Source of the DNA: Burkholderiaceae bacterium
GTDB taxonomy: Bacteria > Pseudomonadota > Gammaproteobacteria > Burkholderiales > Burkholderiaceae_B
Direction of reading: 5' to 3'
DNA: 64,000 nucleotides
Assembly: GCA_004322135.1 (NCBI GenBank)
Contig: SCSG01000003.1
Span: 1 to 64,000, forward strand
Part shown: piece after piece, positions 57,904 to 64,000 of the stretch
Layout: each line of letters starts with the position of its first letter
How positions within the stretch are numbered: the stretch's first letter is position 1
The notes under the pieces: model-generated
What the model was told of the DNA's origin: nothing
The model's database searches: none
What the model saw: only the letters and a program-made list of their open reading frames with translations
Made by a program: the position numbers and the translations under genes

Positions 57904-58791
57904 ATGGATATTCGCCATGTTCTCGTTCTTTGGACATGGCTTGCTCGGGAAGCATCCCTCATTTGCGGCAAGGATTCCCTGGGCTGCAACCTCGGTGATC
58001 GTGTCGCCTGCTGGTATCACGGCGCACAGATCAATGGTCAGGGCGTCGTAGTGGGCGTACCTGCCGTGAATTCCTGCTCCTTGAAAGGGAAAACCTGCCT
58101 CAAATCGTACCCCGCAGTCGAATGCAACGGCGCCATATTCTTGTGGTTCGGCGACAGCGTGGGAACGCCCGTCACCTCTTTCAGCCTGCCCGAAGAAATG
58201 ACGAGCCAGGACTACTCGGGCTTTCTGTGCATGCAGAACTGGAAATGCAACTATCGCTATGCCATCGACAATGTCATGGATCTCATGCATGGCCGCTACT
58301 TGCATGCGTCGTCGCATTCGATGGGCGAAGGTGACACGCACGCCGAAATGGTAATAAAAAATACTGACACCGGGCTTATCTTCGAGAAGATGGGCCAGAA
58401 AGGAGTGAATTTCGACTGGGTCGAATTCGGCAAGACGGCGACGATCTGGTTGAGGCTGGCCGTGCCGTACAAGAAAAAATACGGCGGGGGCGAATTCATG
58501 ATTGTTGGGTTCGTAACGCCCGTCAACGAACAAAATTGCCAAGTGTATTTTTGGCGGCTAAAAAAAGCATCAGGTCTGGACCGCAATATCTGGCGGTTCC
58601 TGTATCGCAATCGTCTCGAAGGACTGCACTGGGACGTTGTGGAGCAGGATCGCCTCGTGCTCGAAACCATGGTTGAGAATGCACGCGCGAAAGAGAACTT
58701 GTATCAGCACGACGTCGGGCTGGTACGTGTGCGCCGCATGATGGAACAGATTGCTACAGATCAGGCGAAACAGGCCTGCGCGGTAGCGTAG
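57904..58791 (+). pseudogene. 5'-truncated Rieske aromatic-ring oxygenase, alpha subunit
   Basis: The C-terminal 250 or so residues match Rieske non-haem iron oxygenases: the second Rieske ligand pair GDRVACWYHGAQINGQG, and the mononuclear iron site DNVMDLMHGRYLHASSH. The first Rieske ligand pair (Cys-x-His) and the usual 50-60 preceding residues are absent, and the 30 residues before GDRVAC look unrelated to the family. The frame begins 19 bases after the VIT gene stop. As built it cannot hold a [2Fe-2S] cluster, so it is probably a relic. Confidence 0.75.
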
Positions 58792-58817
58792 TGCGTTGGC
58801 GTTTGCGTTGGGTTGGA

Positions 58818-59039
58818 TCAGGTTTGAGATGAAGCGTGGTCGCGTTGCATGGCCTGCACCACGAGGAAGATGGCAACTCCGATGACCAGTGGGATCCAGG
58901 AATGAACGAACGCCGTGATGATCCCCAGTACGATCGCAGCCAGGCAACCTGTTAACAGGACACTGTTGCGTCGAGTGAGCAAGGTACCGATCGATATGCC
59001 GATAAGGATAGCGGCAAGGACGTTATAGACGTAAAGCAT
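58818..59039 (-). CDS. Small integral membrane protein of unknown function
   Basis: This is a 73-residue protein with two or three hydrophobic helices (YVYNVLAAILIGISIGTLL, VLLTGCLAAIVLGIITAFV, WIPLVIGVAIFLVVQAM) and a short charged tail. The ATG at 59039 has AAAGGGG eight bases upstream, which supports translation. No family is recognised. It is convergent with the Rieske relic. Confidence 0.65.
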   Translation of the reverse strand: MLYVYNVLAAILIGISIGTLLTRRNSVLLTGCLAAIVLGIITAFVHSWIPLVIGVAIFLVVQAMQRDHASSQT

Positions 59040-59303
59040 GCGGGCCCCTTTTATATTTGAAATCGAGGGTGGTGCGAACGTGGCACCTATCGTCGTCCCT
59101 ATGGAACGTTTCAAGTTTATCTCATTGATCGGTGAAAGAGTAGGCCTTGCGCGACGCCTGTCCTGCCTCTTGCGCCCATCGCACATTCATGCAGATTCGT
59201 GCGAAAGTGGTGGACACGCGTCAATTGGGGCGCCTAACTGCCGGCAATGCGCGGCTCATTCGCGTGTCACGGCCGGTGTCGAAATGGCTCGTCAAACTTC
59301 GCG

Positions 59304-59309
59304 TATAAT
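59304..59309 (+). promoter_or_regulatory. Probable -10 box of the tRNA-Gln gene
   Basis: A perfect TATAAT lies 10 bases before the tRNA. The -35 region is not recognisable by eye. Confidence 0.45.
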
Positions 59310-59319
59310 TCGGTGCAGG

Positions 59320-59394
59320 TGGGGCGTGGTGAAATGGTTATCATGACGGACTCTGACTCCGTTGTTTCCAGTTCGAATCTGGACGCCCCTGCCA
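59320..59394 (+). tRNA. tRNA-Gln (anticodon CTG)
   Basis: A full cloverleaf can be drawn: acceptor GGGGCG/CGCCCC, D arm GTGA/TCAT, anticodon stem ACGGA/TCCGT with loop CTCTGAC (anticodon CTG, reads CAG), T arm TCCAG-TTCGAAT-CTGGA, and encoded CCA. Position 1 and 72 are T and T, an open end; a weak 1-72 pair is typical of tRNA-Gln and is used by glutaminyl-tRNA synthetase. Confidence 0.95.
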
Positions 59395-59417
59395 TTTAAT
59401 TCCTGTCGTCAGCCTTA

Positions 59418-60452
59418 TTACAGGCCGACGTTATCGTGTTCCAGGACGCGTTCGGCGCGGTAGCTGGAACGCACCAGCGCGCCCGAGACGACTTCCAGGA
59501 AGCCCTTGGCCAGCGCCATCTTGCGGTATTCCTTGAATTGTTCCGGCGTGACGTAGCGTTCGACGGGCAGGTGATTGCGCGTGGGGCGCATGTACTGACC
59601 GAAGGTGACGATTTCAACGTCAGCGGCGCGGATATCGTCAAGGGCGCGGTCGATTTCTTCATCGGTTTCGCCCAGGCCAAGCATCATGCTGGTTTTGGTA
59701 TGGGTTTTGGGCGCATAGCTTTTTGCGAACTTCAGCACCCGCAGCGTTTGTTGATAACCTGCCCGCACGTCGCGCACGACATGAGTCAGGCGTTCGACGG
59801 TCTCGATGTTTTGCGCAAAGGTGATCAGGCCAGCGTCCAGCACCTTGGCCACCGATTGTGTGCTGCCGCCAAAGTCGGGGGTAAGTGCCTCGACCGCGGT
59901 TTGCGGCGAGCGTTCGTGAATGGCCCGTACACACGCCGCGTAGTGTGCCGCGCCGCCGTCGGGCAGGTCGTCGCGATCGACCGACGTAAGGACCACGTAC
60001 CGCAGGTTCATCAATGCAACGGCGTCAGCAACACTTTCGGGTTCGTTCTTGTCGAGCCATCCATGGGGGTTGCCGGTGCTGACTGCACAGAACTTGCAGG
60101 CTCGAGTGCATACCGAGCCCATAAGCATCAATGTGGCTGTGCCGCGGCCCCAGCATTCGGCGATGTTGGGGCATTTGGATTCGGCGCAGACGGTATTGAG
60201 ACTGTGGGTTTTGACGATGTCACGGACACGTTCGTAACCCTCGCCGGACGGCGCCCGGATGCGCAACCATGGCGGCTTGGGACCGACGTCGGCGACGCTG
60301 CTGTTGTCATTGGGGCGTATGCCATCTTTGACGGCTCGAGTACCTTGCGGGCTGATGAACTTGCTGCCCGGAGCGGGCCGGGCGTGGGCGGCTTCGCCCG
60401 CCGGTGTTCTGGGTTTCACAGACGGTTGGACGAGGGTCGCTTCGTTGGACAT
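59418..60452 (-). CDS. lipA: Lipoyl synthase
   Basis: LipA is a radical-SAM enzyme that inserts two sulfurs into octanoyl groups on lipoyl domains. The auxiliary cluster motif [12 protein letters not shown] and the radical-SAM motif CTRACKFC are intact. The conserved C-terminal [12 protein letters not shown] is also present. At 344 residues it has a slightly long, Pro/Ala-rich N-terminus (about 60 residues). Its usual partner lipB is not next to it. Confidence 0.97.
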   Translation of the reverse strand: MSNEATLVQPSVKPRTPAGEAAHARPAPGSKFISPQGTRAVKDGIRPNDNSSVADVGPKPPWLRIRAPSGEGYERVRDIVKTHSLNTVCAESKCPNIAECWGRGTATLMLMGSVCTRACKFCAVSTGNPHGWLDKNEPESVADAVALMNLRYVVLTSVDRDDLPDGGAAHYAACVRAIHERSPQTAVEALTPDFGGSTQSVAKVLDAGLITFAQNIETVERLTHVVRDVRAGYQQTLRVLKFAKSYAPKTHTKTSMMLGLGETDEEIDRALDDIRAADVEIVTFGQYMRPTRNHLPVERYVTPEQFKEYRKMALAKGFLEVVSGALVRSSYRAERVLEHDNVGL

Positions 60453-60817
60453 GGGGGGGTCGACCTTGTTGATGAAATAAGTAAACAGGCGTCGTGGCGA
60501 AGCGCCATTTCATTGGCCTGTTGTGTGGTGTTCGGGGTTCAGGGCCGATGCAACAATCACCTGCTGGCCACCTTGCCAACGGGCGCTTGAACCCTTGTTA
60601 CGATGATAGCACGCGTGCATGCGTTTCCAATCGTGTGACACGCCGAATTTTGCGCATGGTGGTGCTTATAATAGCTTTGGGCGCATGGCTTTTCGAGCGT
60701 GTGCGTGACGTCTTTTCCACAGGCTGTCAGCCTGCGCATAAAGTAAGTCAGTCGATTGCAGGCACGGCTTCCGTACTATTTTGGCGGCGTGCGACAGACC
60801 AGTAAAGGTCATTCATC
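60453..60817. promoter_or_regulatory. Divergent lipA / dipZ intergenic region
   Basis: These 365 bases contain no convincing gene. A TATAAT at 60667-60672 could serve a rightward promoter for dipZ, but no good -35 box is present. AAAGG precedes the GTG start of dipZ. No operator or riboswitch is recognised. Confidence 0.4.
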
Positions 60818-62635
60818 GTGTTGCTACTTGTTCTAGCGTATCTTGGCGGTGTCCTCACCATTGCCAGTCCGTGCATTCTGCCGGTGCTTCCGTTTGTCTT
60901 TTCCCGCGTGGGTCAGTCTTTTTCGCGCAGTGGCCTGCCCATGCTGGTGGGTATGGCAGTGACTTTTGCCGTCGTGGCGTCCCTGGCGGCAGTCGGCGGC
61001 GGCTGGGTGGTGGCGGCTAATCAGTACGGACGCTGGCTGGCGATGGCATTGATGGTGGTGTTCGGCCTGGCGCTGTTGTTGCCGAGGTTGGCCGAATTCC
61101 TGGCGCGTCCACTCGTCAGTGCAGGCAACCGGTTGTCCAATGCCGCCCAGGCTGGCGGTGAGCCGCGTCCGGCGGCATCTTTCCTGTTGGGGATTGCTAC
61201 GGGTCTGCTGTGGGCGCCGTGCGCAGGCCCTATTCTGGGGCTGGTGCTGACCGGCGCGGCACTGCAGGGCGCCAGTCTGGGCACCACGCTGTTGCTGCTG
61301 GCGTATGCGGCTGGCGCCGCCACCTCGCTGGCAGTCGTATTGCTGGTTGGTGGCCGGGTTTTTGCCGCTATGAAGCATTCCCTGGGCGTTGGTGAATGGG
61401 TCCGTCGTGGCCTGGGTGTGGCCATGCTGGTTGGCGTGGGCGCCATTGCCATGGGGCTGGATACCGGCGTGCTGGCGCAGGTTTCGCTTGCCTCCACCGG
61501 AGGCATCGAGCAATCGCTGGTTGATTATTTGCAAGGGCACAAATCCGGTCCCGTTCTGGCGCACAGCGACACCAGCACGGGGCAGGCGTTGTCAACCGCG
61601 CCCGGCTCGGGGGCTGACCCGCAGGTCGTCGCTGCGGCCGCAAAGGCTGCTCCGACCGATATCCCGCTTCCGGTCGGGGAGCCGATGCCGTCATTGGCGG
61701 GGGCAGTGGATTGGCTGAATTCACCGCCGCTTACAGCTCAGGGCTTGCGTGGCAAGGTTGTGCTTGTCGACTTCTGGACCTATTCGTGCATCAATTGTCT
61801 GCGCACGCTCCCTTATACCGAGGCATGGGCCAAAAAATACGGCAGTAGTGGCCTGGTCGTGATCGGGGTGCATTCTCCTGAATTTGCGTTTGAACGCGAC
61901 ATCGGCAACGTTACTCGGGCTGTACAGCGGCTGAAGATTACTTATCCGGTTGCGATCGACAACAATTACGCAATCTGGCGCGCTTTCGGCAACGAGTATT
62001 GGCCAGCGCATTACTTCGTCGACGCGAAGGGTCGAATTCGCCATCAGCATTTTGGGGAAGGTGAATACGCCGAGTCCGAGCATGTCATTCAGCAGTTGTT
62101 GCGTGACGCGGGTGCGACGAATGTGCCTGGAGGGGTAGTGGACCCGAAGGGGCATGGGGCGGAGCAGGCTCCGGACATGCGTGACGTCGAATCGCCCGAA
62201 ACGTATTTGGGTTATGACCGTGCGGAACGTTTCGTCTCGAGCAGCGGTGTGGCCTATGACCATGTACATGTTTATACGGCTCCGGCCAGTTTGCCGCTGA
62301 ATGGATGGGGTCTGGCGGGAGCCTGGATCGTTGGCAGTCAGCAAGCCACGCTGGAAGGGCAGTCAGGGCGCATTTTGTATCGCTTTCATGCCCGTGACCT
62401 GCACCTGGTTCTGGGACCCGGCCCCGATGGCAAGCCCGTGCGTTTTCGAGTGATGCTGGATGGCAAACCGCCGGAAGGCGCGCATGGCGCGGATGTCGCG
62501 CCCGACGGTAGCGGAGTGGTTAAGCAGCATAGGCTCTATCAACTCGTGCGCCAGTCGGGCACGATTGACGATCATACGTTCAGCATCGAATTTCTGGATC
62601 CGGGAGTTCGCGCTTATGCGTTCACGTTTGGTTAG
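60818..62635 (+). CDS. dipZ: DipZ-type thiol-disulfide transporter (CcdA domain + thioredoxin domain)
   Basis: DipZ proteins carry electrons across the inner membrane and deliver them through a periplasmic thioredoxin-like domain. The 605 residues have a CcdA/DsbD-type membrane domain (about 1-230) with the reactive cysteines in ASPCILPVLPF and WAPCAGPILG. A TlpA-like domain (about 285-430) has the CxxC site SYSCINCLRTLPY. A C-terminal beta domain (about 470-605) is of the type seen in DipZ. It starts at GTG and is followed by msrA after 62 bases, a likely client. Confidence 0.93.
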   Translation: MLLLVLAYLGGVLTIASPCILPVLPFVFSRVGQSFSRSGLPMLVGMAVTFAVVASLAAVGGGWVVAANQYGRWLAMALMVVFGLALLLPRLAEFLARPLVSAGNRLSNAAQAGGEPRPAASFLLGIATGLLWAPCAGPILGLVLTGAALQGASLGTTLLLLAYAAGAATSLAVVLLVGGRVFAAMKHSLGVGEWVRRGLGVAMLVGVGAIAMGLDTGVLAQVSLASTGGIEQSLVDYLQGHKSGPVLAHSDTSTGQALSTAPGSGADPQVVAAAAKAAPTDIPLPVGEPMPSLAGAVDWLNSPPLTAQGLRGKVVLVDFWTYSCINCLRTLPYTEAWAKKYGSSGLVVIGVHSPEFAFERDIGNVTRAVQRLKITYPVAIDNNYAIWRAFGNEYWPAHYFVDAKGRIRHQHFGEGEYAESEHVIQQLLRDAGATNVPGGVVDPKGHGAEQAPDMRDVESPETYLGYDRAERFVSSSGVAYDHVHVYTAPASLPLNGWGLAGAWIVGSQQATLEGQSGRILYRFHARDLHLVLGPGPDGKPVRFRVMLDGKPPEGAHGADVAPDGSGVVKQHRLYQLVRQSGTIDDHTFSIEFLDPGVRAYAFTFG

Positions 62636-62697
62636 GGTTTTGGAGTGTCCTGCACCGTGGTGGGCAGCGGTCAGCTTTTGATTTGGGAGTTTTCATC

Positions 62698-63459
62698 GTG
62701 ACGATATCAGTGCTTGCGACAAGCCCCGCGCACCAGTCCTGGCGCCGCAGAATTTTGCTTGCCTTCATATTTGTGGCGCTGGCGTGCGGTGGAATCGTAT
62801 TCTGGCGGGGGAGCGCCTACGCTTTTGGCGTTTCCACCCGACCTGCGGTGGCGCTTCCGATGCCGGTGCTCGACGAACCGCTCAATGGCGCGATAACGGA
62901 AACCGCGATCTTTGCCGGTGGGTGTTTCTGGGGCGTACAGGGGGTGTTCCAGCGGGTCAAGGGCGTGCAGGACGCCGTATCCGGCTATGCCGGCGGAGCG
63001 GCCAGTACGGCGCATTACGAGATTGTCAGCAGTGGCGGCACGGGCCATGCGGAATCCGTCGAGGTTGTTTTCGACCCGACCAAGGTTTCTTACGGCACGC
63101 TTTTGCGAGTCTTTTTTTCCGTCGTCCACGACCCCACCGAGCTGAACCGGCAGGGCCCCGATACTGGCACCCAGTATCGTTCCGCGATTTTTCCCACCAG
63201 TGCCGAGCAGGGCCGGGTTGCACGGGCCTATATCGCACAGCTTGAGGCTGCACATGCTTTCAAGCGGCCCATCGTCACCCGTATTGAAAAGGACACGGGA
63301 TTTTTTCCGGCGGAAAACTACCATCAGAATTTTCTGGTGGACCACCCGCAATATCCGTACATAGTCATCAACGACCTGCCGAAGGTTGCACAGCTAAAGC
63401 GCGTATTTCCCGCGCTGTATCGTGATAGCCCTGTGTTGGTGGCATTGCCCACACGATAG
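62698..63459 (+). CDS. msrA: Periplasmic peptide-methionine (S)-S-oxide reductase MsrA
   Basis: MsrA repairs oxidised methionine. The catalytic motif AIFAGGCFWGVQGVF, plus GYAGG, GHAESVEVVFDP and FFPAENYHQNF, identify it. An N-terminal basic segment and a membrane/signal helix (about 20-42) point to a periplasmic enzyme. The catalytic domain has only the one cysteine of GGCFWG and none of the resolving cysteines of typical MsrA. The GTG at 62698 has GGGAG nine bases upstream. The neighbouring DipZ thioredoxin domain is the likely reductant. Confidence 0.93.
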   Translation: MTISVLATSPAHQSWRRRILLAFIFVALACGGIVFWRGSAYAFGVSTRPAVALPMPVLDEPLNGAITETAIFAGGCFWGVQGVFQRVKGVQDAVSGYAGGAASTAHYEIVSSGGTGHAESVEVVFDPTKVSYGTLLRVFFSVVHDPTELNRQGPDTGTQYRSAIFPTSAEQGRVARAYIAQLEAAHAFKRPIVTRIEKDTGFFPAENYHQNFLVDHPQYPYIVINDLPKVAQLKRVFPALYRDSPVLVALPTR

Positions 63460-63484
63460 GGAAAGGGCACGGTTGAGCCAATGG

Positions 63485-63514
63485 GGCGAACATTCCGACC
63501 GTGCAATGTTCGCC
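63485..63514. terminator. Perfect inverted repeat after msrA, terminator or operator
   Basis: GGCGAACATT (63485-63494) pairs perfectly with AATGTTCGCC (63505-63514) across a 10-base loop, 25 bases after the msrA stop. No T-run follows at once, so it could equally be an operator or an mRNA-stabilising hairpin. Confidence 0.45.
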
Positions 63515-63580
63515 GCGTTTCGTCTTTTGCGAAGCATTGTGGCTTGGCCTTTGCTGGCACGTTGTGGCATATTGCCGTTT

Positions 63581-63598
63581 CGGGTACAACAGTACCCG
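63581..63598. promoter_or_regulatory. Palindrome upstream of the amidase unit, candidate operator
   Basis: CGGGTAC-AACA-GTACCCG is a perfect 7+7 palindrome, 85 bases upstream of the small gene that leads the amidase. Its form suits a dimeric repressor, but no regulator gene is in view. Confidence 0.35.
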
Positions 63599-63683
63599 CG
63601 CCCGCCGTTCACAATCGAACGTGGGCGACGCCTTGCAGGGCGCATCGGCCCTGGCGGTAATCTGAAATGAAAAGGGGAGTACG

Positions 63684-63869
63684 GTGGAAAACGAATTTAA
63701 GGAAATATTCCAGTCGCGCGGAATTGACGTGCCGGACGCGGATTTTCCTGTTCTGAAGGAGGTCTGGAGCTGGATTTCCAGCTTGAAAGAAGAGTCCAAG
63801 GGGATGCCGGCAGGGCCATACGATATTGCCGTGACTCACGTAGTGAGAAGGGGGAAAATCCATGGTTGA
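63684..63869 (+). CDS. Small protein upstream of amidase (AtzG/GatC-like position)
   Basis: The 61-residue product starts at GTG with AGGGGAG ten bases upstream. It is helical and amphipathic (ENEFKEIFQSRGIDVPDADF, VLKEVWSWISSLKEE). It overlaps the amidase start by eight bases. Several amidases have a small partner gene in this position (AtzG of AtzE, GatC of GatA). Sequence similarity is not clear enough to name it. Confidence 0.6.
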   Translation: MENEFKEIFQSRGIDVPDADFPVLKEVWSWISSLKEESKGMPAGPYDIAVTHVVRRGKIHG

Positions 63870-64000
63870 CGAACTCATCACCAAGTCTGTCGACGAATTG
63901 TCGGGGCTCGTAAAAAGCAGGAAAGTATCGCCGGTAGAGCTTACGGATGCCGTCATCAGGCAAACCGAGAAATGCAATGCAGCCGTCAACGCCTACATTT
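63862..64000 (+). CDS. Amidase signature family protein, N-terminal part (cut by window end)
   Basis: Only 46 codons are inside the window. They begin MVDELITKSVDELSGLVKSR, then KVSPVELTDAVIRQTEKCN and AAVNAYI, the standard N-terminal region of amidase signature enzymes (GatA/AtzE type: a short helix, then SPxELxxAxIxRIxxxNxxxNAF). The catalytic Ser-Ser-Lys lies beyond the window. It is translationally coupled to the small gene before it. Confidence 0.82.
   Translation, partial: MVDELITKSVDELSGLVKSRKVSPVELTDAVIRQTEKCNAAVNAYI

Noticed and set aside
59436-60590. Plus-strand frame of 384 codons opposite lipA
   Set aside because: It lies antisense to a clear lipA gene; no domain or ribosome binding site supports it.

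Overview
The window is chromosomal DNA of a motile betaproteobacterium, most likely a member of the Alcaligenaceae (the Bordetella / Achromobacter / Pusillimonas side of the Burkholderiales). This rests on the gene order motAB-cheAW-mcp-cheRBYZ-flhBAF, then flgNMA / flgB-L, then fliR-F, fliE and fliTSD-flaG-fliA. The tmRNA, whose tag reads ANDERFALAA, agrees. The genus cannot be fixed from the sequence alone.

Bases 1-47726 are an almost complete flagellar and chemotaxis island. The left edge holds the last two domains (D5, D6) of a group II intron just upstream of motA. Then come: the stator and chemotaxis operon (motA to cheZ, 248-9788); the export-gate operon flhB-flhA-flhF (9930-15516), in which FlhF carries about 400 extra C-terminal residues; the leftward flgN-flgM-flgA block; the rightward rod/hook/ring operon flgB to flgL (17458-28491), followed by a second chemoreceptor and a lipoprotein; the leftward export/switch/MS-ring block fliR to fliF (30499-41526); fliE alone on the other strand; and the leftward flaG-fliD-fliS-fliT block, which also carries a second FliK-like protein and an orphan FlhB C-terminal-domain protein. 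The sigma factor gene fliA closes the island. Three sigma-28-type promoters with identical spacing can be read: before flgM, before flaG-fliD and before flgK-flgL. They form the late (FliA) regulon of the window. No flagellin gene (fliC), flhDC or flhG is present here.

Bases 47727-64000 are mixed housekeeping and accessory genes: ribA, a DbpA-type RNA helicase, a pirin, a TMEM165/GDT1-family manganese exporter behind a yybP-ykoY-type manganese riboswitch, a flavin reductase, and ssrA (tmRNA) with a strong terminator. Next comes a scruffy stretch with an unknown secreted protein and a short IS110-like remnant. Then follow thiC behind a TPP riboswitch, a VIT-family transporter, a 5'-truncated Rieske oxygenase, a small membrane protein, tRNA-Gln(CUG), lipA, a dipZ-msrA pair, and a small protein leading into an amidase cut by the window end.

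The most interesting signals are: the second FliK / orphan FlhB-C pair; the tandemly duplicated domain inside FlgL (with a look-alike in FlgK); the long unknown C-terminus of FlhF; a ligand-domain-less receptor that ends in a CheR-tether-like motif; and a one-cysteine periplasmic MsrA encoded next to the thioredoxin-bearing DipZ.
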